The position numbers and the translations under genes are program-made. A DNA stretch of 64,000 nucleotides, taken from assembly GCA_037176725.1 (NCBI GenBank), contig JAZBRS010000026.1, positions 59,622,501-59,686,500 on the forward strand, read 5' to 3'. This stretch comes from Posidonia oceanica. Taxonomy: Eukaryota; Streptophyta; Magnoliopsida; Alismatales; Posidoniaceae. How positions within the stretch are numbered: position 1 is the stretch's first letter; each line of letters begins with the position of its first letter. Below are positions 45,519 to 58,541 of this stretch, one piece after another. The notes beneath the pieces are model-generated. The model was not told where the DNA came from, ran no database searches, and saw only the letters and a list, made by a program, of their open reading frames with translations.

Positions 45519-48500
45519 TGTAGCGATCCCGGTGTTCGGATCGTCCATGCACGTTGCCAAAGCTCGCGTGCACCGATCGGAATCAGGCTCACCATTAGCG
45601 GCTATGTCCGAGAAGGAAGACCTAACTCGAAAACATTTAAAAGAGGGAAAAAAGGAAAGAAAAGAAGAAGACAAGACAAAATCGGAGTCACCACCAAGTC
45701 TATTAAATCGAAAGACGAGGAAAATCAGGGAAATGCGCGAATAATCGCGCAAAACCAAGCAAAAGATGCAATGCAGGGCAATGCAAAAGAAATGAGATGC
45801 AAATGAATGCAAATGATGTGACTCGTGCCTAGGACAAGGGCAATATGGTCATTGCGGGCCAAGAGAGGGTAAGGACTCCTGTTACGCGCGGGGAAGGTGT
45901 TAGGCACCCCCGACACGCCCGAGAATCGGTCTTTCTAGGCTTACGCTCGCATATGCAGGGAAATGCAGACTTTGAATGCCTAAGTGCCGATGAATGCCTA
46001 TCTAAATGCTCAAAGGTGTGCTCTAAGTGATGAAAGACAATGCAAGAAAGTAAACGTGCAATCTAAGCGCTCAGGAACGCTGTCTGTGTTCCGAACCGGG
46101 CGGAACCTGGCTCGTGAGAACTCCGGACAGTAAGCATCATCGCCCTATATGCAAATGCGGGCGATAAAACAAAACAGCGGGGAAAAACAGGCAATACAAG
46201 CGACATGCAAGAGGAAACAGCATAAAACAGTGCGAGGAATGAAACAAGAATGCGAAAAGATGCGAAAACAAGGTTGACATGCCAATGATGCAAGGAACGG
46301 ATCAAGAGCGAAAAACAGTGCCGGAAAACGAAAGAAGGGCGCAAAACCGGGCAAGAAAAACAAGGGCACGCAAGACGAGGTGAGAAAACGAAAGGGCACG
46401 CGAAACGGTGCAAGACAAAGAAGCGGCACGCAAAATAAAGCGAGAAAACTTGAAAACACGCGAAACGGAGCGAGGAAACTAAAGGGCACGCAAAACGATG
46501 CAAGACAGGGAAGCGGCACGCAAAACGGTGCAAGAAAACAAGACTACACGCAAAACGAGGCGAGAAAACTATAGGGCACGCAAAACGGTGCAAGACAAAG
46601 AAGCGGCACGCAAAACGGTGCAAGAAAACAAGAATACACGCAAAACGAGGCGAGAAAACTAAAGGACACGCAAAACGGTGCAAGACAGGGAAGCGGCACG
46701 CAAAACGGTGCAAGAAAACAAGACTACACGCAAAACGAGGCGAAAAAACTATAGGACATGCAAAACGGTGCAAGACAAAGAAGCGGCACGCAAAACGGTG
46801 CAAGAAAACAAGAATACACGCAAAACGAGGCGAGAAAACTAAAGGACACGCAAAACGGTGCAAGAAAATAAGACTACACGCAAAACGAGGCGAGAAAACT
46901 AAAGGGCACGCAAAACGGTGCAAGAAAATAAGACTACACGTAAAACGAAGCGAGAAAACTAAAGGGCAGGCAAAAAGGTGCAAGACAAAGAAGCGGCACG
47001 CAAAACGGTGCGAGAAAACTTGAAAGCACGCAAAACGGAGCAAATGGCATGCAAATGAATGCAGTGCAGGGGTTCAGGAGGACATACCTTGAGATCCGGG
47101 AGTCTGATCGGAGATCTGCTTGGTCCATGCTGAAGAGCGCTTCGCTGCGGTCGCCTGGGCAGCTTACTTGAGGAGATCCAACGGTCGGATTGGAAGATAT
47201 CGCAGCTTCGGAGCAGAAGGGCCAGAACAGGAGAGAAGAACAGATCTAAGTGTTCAGGAGGGCCTAGGGGTGTGCTGAAGGTCCTCCCGAGTGAAAGGGA
47301 GTTAAAAGTGCCTAGTGTATGCAAGGGGGATGCTTAAATGCAAGATTAAATGAATGCAGAATGCATGCAAAGCAAGAAAAGACAAAGAAAAGCAATTCGG
47401 AAAGAACAGGGGTTCAAAAGCATTTTTGAAGAAAGAAAGGAGCTAAAATGCAAATTTTCCAGAAAACAGGGGTTCTGGGGAGTCCGAGAATGCAAGTGGA
47501 GGGCCTACATGCAATTTTGCAAGCATAGGAGCTAGGATGCAACCTAGGGGCAAAATGGTCTTTTTACATGGTTTTTGAAAGATGCAAGGACCTATGTGTG
47601 ATTTTTAAATCATGCAAGGGTCAAAAATGCAATTTTATATGGAAAACATGCTCTGAAAAATAAGGGACAGGACTACAGTGCAATTTTTAAAAAGAACAGG
47701 GTCAAAAAATGCAATGCAATAAGCTAAAAATGCATGCAAGAGTTACTATCCATTTAAAATGGACCTAAATGCAAATATGCAAAGGCAGAAGGTAAAAAAT
47801 GCAATGCAGTATGCAAAATAAGAAAATAAAAGCTAAGTTCCTACAGTGCATGGACCTACGTGCAAAATCAGAAACATGCAGGGACCTGGAATGCAATGCA
47901 ATATGGCAAAATGCATGCAAATGAATGAACTGATTTAAGACAGGACCTACATGCAAAAAACAAAAGCAGAGGGGCTAAACTACAAAATATTATAACTGAA
48001 ACGCACAGTGGAAGGACTGAAAAGCAAATGCAGAGAAATACAGATATTTTGTGCAATTCGGCATGGTTTTAAATTAAAAATAAAGCAGCTTAAATGAATA
48101 AGGACCAGAACGTAAAAATAAGGAAACTTAAGCTAAACATGCAATATTCACACAAAAAACTATATAACTGGGAAAATAAACGAACAGTGACCGCCAGCAG
48201 TGGGAGTACTGTAGCAGTGGGCTTCCAGTCCTCACCACCGCCGGTACAGGGGAGTTGGGGAAGCGCTGAGCGGCGGAGGCTGTTGCTGCCGTCCGTGCGG
48301 AGCTCCGGGAGCTATCGGGAAGCTGTTCTGCTGGCTGGAGCGCTGTGAAGGCCGGAGATCGTCGCCGGGGAAGAAGGTCTGACCGGCGAGCCGAAAACGG
48401 AGCGGGAGGGCCGGAAGCTTGCTTCTGAGCGGCGGAAAAGCAGAAGAGGAAGGAGGGAGAGCTGAGGGGGGAAGAAAATACCTTCTCCCGCGTCTGGAAC

Positions 48501-51128
48501 GTGCTCCCGACGTCGGTGGGCTCTGCAGATGCTGGCGACGGTCGTCCGGAGTGTGCGGGGGTCGTCAGCGGCTCGCGATCGCCCAGATCTGCTCCGTGGA
48601 GTCTTCCGGTTCTTCCTAGACGCTCGGAGCGGAGTTCTGCGGCCCAGAGAAGAAGGTTGGATTTTTGGGTGCTGCAGGTGTCGCCTGAGGTCGGGGGAGC
48701 TGGTTGTCGCCCTCTGGACCGAGCGGAGGCTTCCGGTGGGCAGTTGGAGGTTCGGTGATGGTGTTTGGAGGGTTAGGTTAGGTCTGTGGAGGCTGTGAGT
48801 GAAGTTTGCTGGTGGAGTGAATTCTGGACAGAATCGGACGTAGGTGTTTGTGGTGGAGCTCTCTGCCGGTGGTGGGAGAGAAGGCTGAAGGTCGGGTGGC
48901 TTAGGGAGGTGGTGTCTTGGCGAGTGTCTGGGCAAAGTTTGGGGGAGGTCAGCGGTCTGTGGTGCGGGTAATTTCAGAATGGGTCGGGGTTGGCTTTCGG
49001 TCGGATTTCAGGTGTATTCAGGCGAAATGCGGGTTCGTTTCTCGGTGGGAAGGAGGGCGGAGTTGCAGAAGGCTTGGGTGAGATTGGGGGACGAATCTCG
49101 GGTTGTTCTGGGGGAGTTTTGGGTGTTGGGTCACAGTTGATGGAAGAGACGGAAGTCCTGCGTTTTTCGGTGGATTTCTGAGGAGGAAAGGCTCTCTCAC
49201 TTGCTGGGGATTGTGCTCGAATGCTTTCTGTCTCTCTCCCGATGAACTCTCTTCTCTTCCCCCCCACTTCTTCTGGTTTTTGGCTCTTAAGACTCTGGTT
49301 TCTTGCAGGTCTAGCTGTGGCGAATTAATGCGGAGGGGCGGTGGCAGGAAGCACGGACGCGGTGCGGCGCACGCCGGTCCGGTCCGGCAGAGACGTGCGA
49401 GCGCAGGTCTGCGGTGACAGGGGCTGGCGCTGCAGCTGCTGTGGCAGAACTGTAGCAGGCTAGCGGATACTGTAGACCTGCGGGAGGAGGGAAGGAGGAA
49501 GATGAAGGCTGTAGCTGTGGGCCGGGCCGCGGGATTTGAAAAAAAGGAGAAAAAAATGAAACGGGCTGATGAGCCCAGTAAGGAAGAAAGGAGAAGATAA
49601 AAAGGAAGAAAGAAAGAAAGATGGGAAGAAGGAGGAAAGTAAAATAGGAAAAAAAAAGATAAAAATAGGCAAAAATATTAGATGAATTGGGTTGTAGGTT
49701 AGGTGCTTAATTGGATTTTTTAATGGCTGTTTTTAGGTTAATTAGTGTGTTTTAGGCTTGATTAGGGTTCTAGGGCTTTCTTTTGTTGTTAATTCACTTT
49801 CCACTTGATTAAGTGTTGGTTAAACTCTTTTAAATTGTTTTTAAAATTGTGTTTTCTTGTTAAGTATTTTAGGATGTTAACTGAGATTTTTAGGATTTAT
49901 TTTTAGGTTAATTAGAGTGGGTTTTGGGCTTTTTTAGTTTTAGTCTTTTAGGATTTTCTTTCTTAAGTCTTTTTGAATTATGTTTGATTTTTATTTTGTT
50001 AATTTTTCTTGATGTTTTTTAGTTAGGTTTTTTCCTGGTTTGATTAAGTGTTCTTAAGTCTTTCAACTGTATTTTCTTTTTCTTTTTTAATTAAGTTTTA
50101 TGTTGTTTTTTCTTATGTTTATTAGGTTAAGTCTTTTGCCTCCTTTAATTACTTGTTTTAGTGTTTGATTTTTAATTCTTCTCTTTAGGGTTCGTTTTTT
50201 TAATTCTTTTAGTGGGGTTTTTATTTTTGGTAGGTTCTGACTTTATTTCAGTTTTTTCTTGATTTTACAGTGTTTTTTTTTAGTTTGTTTTGCATTTTTT
50301 AGTTTGCATGCTTGGTTTCCTTTTTAGCTTGATTTAATTAAGTTTGAGTTTTTAATTACTTGTTCAATGTTTTTTAGTTGATTTTCTTGGAATTCTGATT
50401 TGTTTCTTTTATGTTTTGGGGTTTTACAGATTTTTAAGGATTTTCATGGATTTTGCAAAAGAAAGAAGAAGGAAAAGAAAAAAGAAGAAGAAAAGGAAAA
50501 AAAAAGAGAATAAAAGGGGAAAGAGATAGGTTTGAGGGAAAAGATTTTTAAAATTCAGGGAAAATGCTAAAAATAAAATAAAAATAGGAATAAGATAGAG
50601 AAGGGATAGGGGTACAAAGGGGGCCCACAGCCAAGCCAGAATAAGGGCAAGAAGGGGATGAAAAGAGAGACGATAATCAGGAGAGAGAGAGGAGAGAGAA
50701 AACGATAATCTCGGAGAGAGAAAACGATAATTCGAGCAAAAGGGGGTCTTAGAGGTCTCGGAAAGGGGTGAAATTTGGCGGATGTGGGGTCTAGGGTTTC
50801 TAGTTTTGGTTTGGTTTTGAGGAAGTTTTGGAGGGGTTTTGAGGTGTAGAAAAAGGGTATTTTTGCCTAAGATTCCTAGGGTTTTTGGGAGGGGTCTGGT
50901 TTGAATTTTTGCAGGCTTTTTGGTGGGTTTGCTAAGTCATCAGGGGTGAATTTTCCTATGGATTTTGGTTAGTTTTTAGGTTCGGGAAAGGGAGGTAATC
51001 CTAGGTTGAGTTTGGGCTTGTTTTGAGGGGAAAGAAGGAGAGGAAGGTGTAGGTTTGGGTCTAGATTCGGGTCCAGCAGCCACCGGAGGGCTCCAAACGA
51101 TTCAGCCTGTCAAAATGGGGTGTTAACA
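45519..51128 (-). mobile_element. Family-O LTR, copy E (5.6 kb)
   Basis: On the plus strand it runs from TGTAGCGATCCC to GGGGTGTTAACA. The five bases on its left (45514-45518, GTCGG) and right (51129-51133, GTCAG) differ at one position, so it is probably a separate solo LTR rather than the partner of copy D; their minisatellites also belong to different subtypes. It lies between the inverted arrays and the gag leader. Internal order matches copy A: end block, minisatellite (46225-47045), ATGCAA tract (47290-48170), GC-rich part (48190-49450), purine and T-rich parts. Confidence 0.8.
46225..47045. repeat. Minisatellite with higher-order structure in LTR copy E
   Basis: About 27 units of 28-32 bp on the core CACGCAAAACGGTGCAAGA. 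From about 46390 three unit types follow each other in fixed order, ending GACAAAGAAGC, GAAAACAAGAATA and GAGAAAACTAAAG, which makes a 90-bp repeat. Alternate 90-bp blocks differ in shared variants (ACAGGG/GACTA/CTATAG against ACAAAG/GAATA/CTAAAG), giving a 180-bp higher-order repeat between about 46490 and 46840. Confidence 0.88.
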
Positions 51129-51608
51129 GTCAGTCTGTCCCCCCTTGTCAGGGGTCGTGTCGGTGCTAGTGGAGGGTACTTCCTACGCTTAGGCGAGGTT
51201 GAGGCCACCAACGCACCACCCTGTTATTACCTAAGCTTCGGGCCGGGAGTTAGACAGGGGACTTACTTTTCTGACCTGAGTCGGTGACCCGTACACTTGT
51301 GGATATCCGGAGTAAACTACCTGCTAGGAAACACTAGATTGGTGAGAGAGAGCATGCTAGAAAGCATACATGTCATTCATGCCACGACTTAGTACATTTG
51401 CATTTCATTTTCTGTTCCTAATCCCGATTTTCTGTTGTGTCCTTAACAGAGTTCAGTAAGCGATTTCCTTAGCTGGAGCTCGGGTTCCTCCCCTTGTTGA
51501 CACCTCTGCTGAGACACCTGTGCTTGACCATCTCCTTCTGAGCTATTCGCCTTTGCGAGCATAGCTCCTCGTAGAGCCCGTCTGTTTTTCACTCGTCGTA
51601 GCCCCGTT
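51129..51608 (+). other. Leader before gag of the Ogre-like element
   Basis: Non-coding stretch between LTR copy E and gag. It does not start with a convincing primer-binding site, which agrees with copy E being a later insertion rather than this element's own 5' LTR. Confidence 0.5.
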
Positions 51609-52480
51609 TTGACTCGCTCTCGGTCAGCAATGGCCCAGCGCACCGTTGAACCCCCGCTTACCCTTGCCTTGGAGGTAGTTTCCACTCCGGCCCCTCAGAC
51701 TCCCGTTTCTAACCCCTCTGTGCCCCTTGTGACACCAGGATTTCCCTCTCTGTCGTCTAGGGCACCCCAGTTTGCTGTGGGACAGTGGCAGACACTCGCT
51801 CCTCCTAATCCGGTCGCCGAGTCCATCTTGATGACCACTACTCGCATTCCAGAGGCACCTCTGACCCCACCTTCTCAGGGATTTGTCGCTTTCGACACCC
51901 CTTCTGCTGCTGCAGCGACTCTCGCCCTAGGACTTCAATCTCCAGGACAGTCCGGATCTCTTGGCTCTGGCCCCTCGCCGGCACTGCAATTCAGTGTTCC
52001 CACCGATGGGACACCTGAAGAGCAGTACCAGCATCTGATAGACACTATCTAGCGGCTGTAGGGTATGTCTCTATCAGTCCGCCCTTCTTCCTTTCCTGTT
52101 GGTCCTGAGGTTCCTGTGCGGCCTGCTCTCGCACATCATGCATTGCACTCTACACTTTCGCCTAGACCGTCGTCTCAACTGCTCACAGTTCCGGTGATGG
52201 GGGCACGTATCCCGCCTCTTGCATCTGCACCGCACCACACATAGCATGCACCTCCGCCACCTGGTGGCCAGTCATTCGGACTGGTAGGAGCACAGTATCT
52301 CACAGGCCCGCCCCCCGGCACTGCACCGGTGCGGCCGCTGTTGCTCCAGCATTCTGCACCCACCGCACAGCATACCATCTATCCTCCCCCTTCTATCAGG
52401 TTCAAAATTCCACATGCATCCCCCCTTGCACTCCACCACAGCACGGGTATGCCGGCCATCACCTTGCGTCACCAGGCGAT
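51609..52480 (+). pseudogene. gag: Ogre-like gag, proline-rich N-terminal part
   Basis: The ORF begins around MAQRTVEPPLTLALEV and is rich in Pro, Ser, Thr and Ala, ending PEEQYQHLIDTI. Two TAG codons (52050-52052 and 52059-52061) stand where glutamine codons fit. The frame then runs on in proline-rich sequence to about 52480, with further stops and a frameshift before the Gag core. A long low-complexity head before Gag is normal for Tat/Ogre elements. No defined domain is seen. Confidence 0.6.
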
Positions 52481-54151
52481 GTGATGGTAGATCCGGAGGA
52501 GCACCTCGGTGCGACCCAATCAGCATACGTGGTCCCTGCCCCCGCTGTCCCATCACCTGTGGCAGCCATTCCAGACCCCATCAACAACAGGATGGATGTT
52601 CTGGAGAAAGAACTGCGTCTAGTGCAGGGCACAGACCACCAGACCTACCAGTTCCGAGACCTCTGCTGTTTCCCAGAGGTGGTACTCCCTCCAAAGTTCA
52701 AAATCCCGGACTTTGAGAAGTATGATGGTAGGGGCTGCCCTATAGCCCATCTGAAGGCGTACTGCGGTGATCTCGTCCAGCTTCAGGCTGACGAGAGGTT
52801 GCTGATCCGCCTGTTCCAAAAGAGTTTGTCCGGTCCAGCCCTCAAGTGGTTCACCTCACTTGACATGTCTGCAATTAGGACATGGACCGACCTAAGCCAG
52901 GCGTTCTTGGAACAGTATTCCTTCAACCTCGATCTGGTCCCAAAGCGCGCAGACCTAATCGCAACCAAGCAGAATCTGGGCGAGCCGTTTGGGGAGTACG
53001 TCGGCCGTTGGCATGCCCTTGCTTCGCAAGTTCGAGATAGGCCCTCTGATGAGGAGTCTATTGAGATCATTATAAAAGGGGCACAGCCGTCCACCGGAGC
53101 TTTGCTTAGCATCCAACTTGTCACAACCTTCACTGCATTGATCCGAGCTGGCATTCGCGTAGAGAGTTCGTTGCGGAGTGGCAACTTCCTCGCACTCTCT
53201 GTGCTTGCCAGGCAAGCCCCCGCCAGCAATAACAGTAGCAGCAGCAGCGCCATCAACAACAACAACGGCATCAACAACAATCGTCCCAAGAGGAAGGATC
53301 CGTCGAAGCCCGTTGTTGCATACATCGATTCCCCTGCTGCATCTGTTCGTTTGACGTCCCGGACTGCCCCTCCTCAGATCTATTACGCACCTGCACCTTG
53401 GACACACCCCACACCACAAATCACTACCACCGCTCGACCGGTCTATCCTGCCGTACCGGTTCAGCAAGGACAATTCCAGAGGCCGAGACGACTACCCGTT
53501 GAGAAGCGGAAGTTCGCCCCACTGGTGGAACCGCTCACCGCCGTCCTCCCGAAGGTTGCGTCGCTCCTGAAGTTTCCGAAGGTTCGCCCGCCACCAAACC
53601 CGCTACCGTATTGGTTTAAGGCGAACCTTTTCTGCGATTTCCATCGAAGCGTCGGGCATTCGACTGATAATTGCTTCACTCTCCGGAATGTTATCCAGGA
53701 TTTGATCGAATCGGGAACGATTGTGATCAACACACACGAGGCGTCCACTTCTACACCATCTCATGCATCTGCATCAGCATCTACCCCAGCCAATATTGTT
53801 CCCCAGCCCCTGCCGGAGCACTCCTATTCAGGAGGCGCAGGGACCTCAGGAATCCATTCTCTTTTTCCTTCTAGATCTCCCACATCTGTGGTAGATCCTT
53901 CTGAGCTTATCCATAATGTTTCTACTCCCTTTCCGGTCTCTCTTTATCTTGCTGCTATCGCCGGCTCTGAGTCCGGCGTTCATATGATCCGACCGTGCAC
54001 CAGGCCGGAGCGTTCTTCTGCACCAGCCGCCATGCTCTCTCGGGCCCAAGCCCCAATACACCTGCTAGGTAACCCGCAGTCAGTATCCCCAATACATCTC
54101 CTAGCCAGACCTCAGCTAGGGTCTCCTGTGCACCTGTTAGCAAGACCTTAA
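52481..54151 (+). pseudogene. gag: Ogre/Tat-type Gag core
   Basis: The 556-codon frame carries the retrotransposon Gag domain at about residues 65-235: PPKFKIPDFEKYDGRGCPIA, FQKSLSGPALKWFTSL, TWTDLSQAFLEQYSFN and NLGEPFGEYVGRWHALASQV. An Asn/Ser-rich linker follows. Near residues 376-400 is the Tat-type zinc-binding stretch (CDFHRSVGHSTDNC). Gag would form the virus-like particle in the cytoplasm. It ends at TAA 54149-54151, but the same frame continues into protease, so the stop is probably a mutation in a longer gag-pro ORF. Confidence 0.9.
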
Positions 54152-55348
54152 TCCCCACCCTGTTTGCCTTCCCAGCAATCCCCTTATCCATACCCTCCTC
54201 AACCGATAGGCACCCCTGTAGCCCCTCTCGTGCTCGCTGCACGCGCTCCCGTGGTTATTAACTTAACTCGGGATACCCATCGCGTACCTTATAGCTACGC
54301 TATAGAAATGTGTGCGGAAGTGACGCGATCGGGGAGGGTCTACAAACCCCCAGCACCAGTGACTAGACCTAGTCATCCAGAACCTGCAACACCTCTTCCC
54401 TTAGGCCAGCCTACCACCCTACCACCTCCAGGCCAACCTCTTGAATCCACCATAGCTGAACCTGTCCCCAAAGCCACACTCCCTGCCGCCAAGAAGGGCC
54501 AGCCCAAGGTCGACATTACTTCCCAACTCAAAAAGGTTAAAGCCGACATATCCATTTGGGACCTGATACACACTTCTGCCGAACACCGTGAGGCTTTTCT
54601 TCGCGTGTTCCAAGCTGCCCATGTGTCCCAAACCATAGAAACTGCCGCCTTGGAAAGCATGGTTGGAATGATTGCAGAACCCCAGGTCATCACTTTCACG
54701 AGTGATGAGCTGCCTCTGGCGGGGATTAATCATAACCAACCCTTGTTTGTCACGGTACAATTAAAGAACTTTCGCATTCCCCTTGCGCTAGTCGATAATA
54801 GGTCAGGCCTTAACGTCTGTCCCTTGCGAACAGCAACTAAGCTCGGATTCAAGGCCGAGGACATTACTCCGGTTGTAAAGGGAATGACAGCTTTTGATAA
54901 TACCCATCATGAGGTTCTAGGGATTCTGATTATTCCTCTTATCATTGGTCCGGTCACATTCGATGTGGAATTCTACGTCGTTGACTTGGAGCCTAACTTC
55001 AACTTTCTGCATGGGCGCCCTTGGCTCCATAAGCATCAGGTTATCCTCTCGACCCTCCATCGCATGATCAAGTTCCGCCGAGGTGACGATGTCATCGTTG
55101 TCATGGCAGAGAATTTTGAGAAGGAGCGGATCGAGGCGATCTCCTCTGTCTATTCGCGGATTGTCCCTTTTGACCCTGAACTCTCGAACGCTTTATACCA
55201 CGTTAATCGGTGCAAGCCGGTTAACTTTTTAGCAGATCTTAAACGTGTCAACTCCTTGGCCGTTCACAACAACCCTTTTCAGATGGTCGAGAACATCTGT
55301 CACAGGTGGGGCTACGTCAAGAGGACGCCGCTCGGGCGATACGGCTAG
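54152..55348 (+). pseudogene. pro: Ogre/Tat-type protease region
   Basis: Same frame as gag. After a proline-rich stretch come VDITSQLKKVKADISIWDLI and, near 54700-54850, an aspartic-protease-like segment: NHNQPLFVTVQLKNFRIPLA then LVDNRSGLNVCPLRTATKLG. The Asp is present but Arg stands next to it where Gly is usual, which may damage the active site. HEVLGILIIPLIIGPVTFDV and NFLHGRPWLHKHQVI complete the fold. TAG at 55346-55348 interrupts, and the frame stays open to 55651. It would cleave the Gag-Pol polyprotein. Confidence 0.85.
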
Positions 55349-57066
55349 GGAATCGCTGAGCCGATCGTGGCGGAAGAACGAAGAGACAATGAGGGTCTTG
55401 GATACGACCCACAAGCCGATGAAAGTAAGCGCCCGCAAGCAAAGAATCGAAGAATGATCATACCTCGGAACCTCGCTAACTTCACAAGTGCGGGTATCCT
55501 AGGTTCAAGCGCCGTTCAAGCCATAGTGCAGTCGGAGCCATGCCAAAGCTCTCCGTCACCGGGAGAAGACTGGGTCTGCGTTGAGGACTACTACTTGGAT
55601 GAGGAACAGTCTAGCACAGCAGGGGCAGCTCGGACCTACAACGAAAGCTAGCCCGGCTCAACAGCACCTCGGTCGGTTTGTCTAGCTCTTCCTTCCACAG
55701 ATCATAAAGTAGCAGATTTGGCAGAACCTTTGGCAGACTTGATAGTCTCTGATTTTCCTGTAGTCTTGTCAGCATCACCAGTACCAGCTCAAGCCGCTCT
55801 GAGTTCAAAGACACCAACTCAGGCGCAGTTAGTCAGTCTGCTCGCAACCGCTGTCGCATCGGTACAACTGTCACCCTCTTAGAAGGGTCAACCACTGAGT
55901 TCAGTCAGCAGCGTAACTCAGCCCTTTTCAGTAGCTGCTTCTCAAGCAATGCCGCCGGCTCAGTCAGTCACACATTTTCCTGCCGCAAAGCAGCAACTCT
56001 CATGGCAGGACCCTATGGCGTCGGAGGCCACACTCTCACCGTCACCACCAGTCGCAGAGGACCAGCTGAGCATCATAGTCTCCCGACCCTTGAGCCCTCA
56101 GAAGAGCACCTCTGCCTACCCTCTAACTGCAACAGTGACTCTGGCAGCATACCCGTCTGTGGCCCCACTCACCAGCCTGTCTGGATCTCCCATGCCGAGG
56201 CTATCGCTATCAGGTACGTCCGTGAGCCAGACCATGCAAATACCAAGGACAGCGATCCATCTTGCAGCCGAGCCAGTGCCGCAGGCCCCCAGCGCCTACT
56301 ACGTCGACTCACCCTCAGATAGGAGGAAGGAGGGGTGATAGAAGCCCAGGTCGATTCATGTATGTCCGACTTGGAGCTACTTTATCAAGAACAGCTCGAG
56401 TCGATAGCAAAAGACTTGGCACAGCACCAAGCCGCAGAAAGGAAAGGAAAAGTCGTGGTTACGGACCCTCATTTGCGAGAAGACCATGCCTCCATCATGG
56501 TCCTGGAAGAAAATCCAGTAATACCGGACTCCCCTAGACCAGACAAGCTCATTACCCTTCAACCAGAAGGTGGGTTTAGGTGGTTTGTGCAGCACATGCC
56601 TCGCTTAGGCAGGGTAGCGAGTGGCAGTACCCAGATCAACCGCCAGTCCGACATACCCTCCACAAGCATATTAGCAGACTCAAAAGAGGAAGCACCAGCA
56701 GATCACGCAACAGCAGTAACAGAGCAGAAAGCAGAATCAGTAACAGAGTTGTCAGCAGTCTCAGTAGCAGGGCCATCAGCAGTATCAATCGCAGAATCAG
56801 CAAGACCTTCAGTAGTATCAGCAGAGCATGCAGCAGTGTCATCAGCAGCAGAGCAGATAGAGGAAGTCGCCAGGATAGAGGTCGCACACCGAGGATACAG
56901 AAACACTCGAGTAGGCGTGACCATCCTGAGACGTCACTAGGGCCAAGAAGCAGAACATCTACACATATTTGATATAACAAACCCCACCTTTGAAAAGAAG
57001 ATCCTCTCGGAACTTGTTGCATACGGAGAAGAAGATAATATAGGCGAGGATGAGAATGATGACCCA
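55349..57066 (+). pseudogene. Pro-RT linker, low complexity
   Basis: The gag-pro frame continues to 55651 (DWVCVEDYYLDEEQSST) and again at 55949-56338 as Pro/Ser/Thr/Ala-rich sequence. At about 56335 coding shifts to a second frame (EAQVDSCMSDLELLYQEQLE), with an Ala/Ser/Val/Glu-rich repeat (56690-56860), TAG at 56938-56940 and an acidic stretch (GEEDNIGEDENDD) leading into RT. Ogre elements are known to have such a linker between protease and RT, in some cases with an intron; donor and acceptor here were not resolved. Confidence 0.6.
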
Positions 57067-58541
57067 TTGCCTGAGTTTCGGCCCTACGACGACGATCCAG
57101 AAGGTCCCAACCTGCATGTTGAGGAAGAAACAGAGGTTGTTAACCTCGGCACAGCCGAAGAAACCAAAGAAGTTCGCATCAGCGCCCTACTATCGCCCCA
57201 GGCCAGAATAGAGTTCATTGCATTTCTGAAAGAGTATGCGAATGTCTTCGCCTGGAGCTATGAAGATATGGTTGGCCTTGATGTCGAAATAGTAGTCCAT
57301 AACTTGCCCTTGAAACCAGATGCCAAGCCAGTAAAGCAGAAGCTGAGAAGATGGCGACCACAGTGGCTGCTCATGATCAAGGAAGAGATAATGAAGCAGC
57401 TCGATGTCAGTTTTCTGAAGGTCGTCCTTTACCCTGAGTGGCTTGCGAATATCGTACCAGTGCCCAAGAAGGATGGCCGGATCTGGATATGTATCGACTA
57501 CAGGGACCTGAACAAGGCAAGCCCCAAGGACGACTTCCCATTGCCTCACATTGACGTCCTAGTCGACAACACTGCAGGCCACAAGATGCTATCCTTTATG
57601 GACGGCTTCTCCGGTTATAATCAGATCAAAATGGCAGAAGAAGACATGGAAAAGACTTCATTCATCACCCCCTGGGGGGTCTTCTGTTATCAAGTTATGC
57701 CGTTTGAGTTGAAGAATGCTGGTGCAACCTATCAGAGGGCCATGACTACACTTTTTCACGACCTCATACACCAAGAAGTGGAGGTCTATGTAGACGACAT
57801 GATTGCTAAGACCAAAGAGCCTGAGGATCACCTTCCTTGCCTGAAGAAGCTCTTTGACCGATTAAGGAAATACAGACTGAGACTTAACCCCAGAAAATGC
57901 GTGTTTGGGGTTTCATCTGGCAAACTTCTGGGCTACATTGTTAGCCAAAGGGGGATTGAAGTGGACCCGATGAAAGCAAAAGCCATCGTGGACATGCCAC
58001 CCCTAGAATCGAGAAGGAGGTTCGAGGCCTACTTGGGCGTTTACAGTATATCAATTGCTTCATTGCACAGCTTACGCCCATCTGCGAGCCTATATTCAAA
58101 CTCCTGAAGAAGAACGCACAAATCGACTAGAACGAGGAGTGCCAGGCCGCATTTGATAAAATCAAGCAACTTCTGGTCAAACCTCCTATCCTGGTTCCTC
58201 CCACGCCAGGAAGACCTTTGCTTCTCTACCTTTCTACCATGCAGCATTCCATGGGCGCCGTCTTGGGCCAACACGACGAATCTGGTAGGAAGGAGCGCGT
58301 CATTTATTACCTGAGCAAGAAGTTTAATGAATGCGAGGTCAGGTACAGCACAATGGAGAAGACCTGCTTGTCCCTTGTCTGGGCTGCACAGAAACTGAGG
58401 CATTATATGATAGCATACCCAGTTCAGCTCTTGTGCCGGCATGATCCTATCAAGTTTCTCTTCCAAAAGCTGGCTTTGGTGGGCAGATGTGTCAAATGGC
58501 AGGTGTTGTTATCTCAGTACGACATCACCTTCGTCACATAG
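57067..58541 (+). pseudogene. pol: Ogre/Tat reverse transcriptase and RNase H
   Basis: RT signatures are clear: FLKEYANVFAWSYEDMVGLD, EWLANIVPVPKKDGRIWICI, DYRDLNKASPKDDFPLPHID, SFMDGFSGYNQIKM, FELKNAGATYQRAM and the catalytic VEVYVDDMIAK (residue about 240). Near 58030-58050 a frameshift moves coding to the third frame, which carries the connection and RNase H: FIAQLTPICEPIFKLLKKN, TAG at 58128 where Trp is expected, then SMGAVLGQHDESGRKERVIY and SKKFNECEVRYSTMEKTC. TAG at 58539-58541 replaces a Gln codon. The features are those of the Tat/Ogre branch of Ty3. It is inactive as it stands. Confidence 0.93.

Noticed and set aside
37268..51128. Copies D and E as the two LTRs of one short non-autonomous minus-strand element
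   Set aside because: Outer flanks do not match (CACAC against GTCAG), minisatellite subtypes differ, no primer site follows E, and E has near-matching flanks of its own. Kept as an alternative only.
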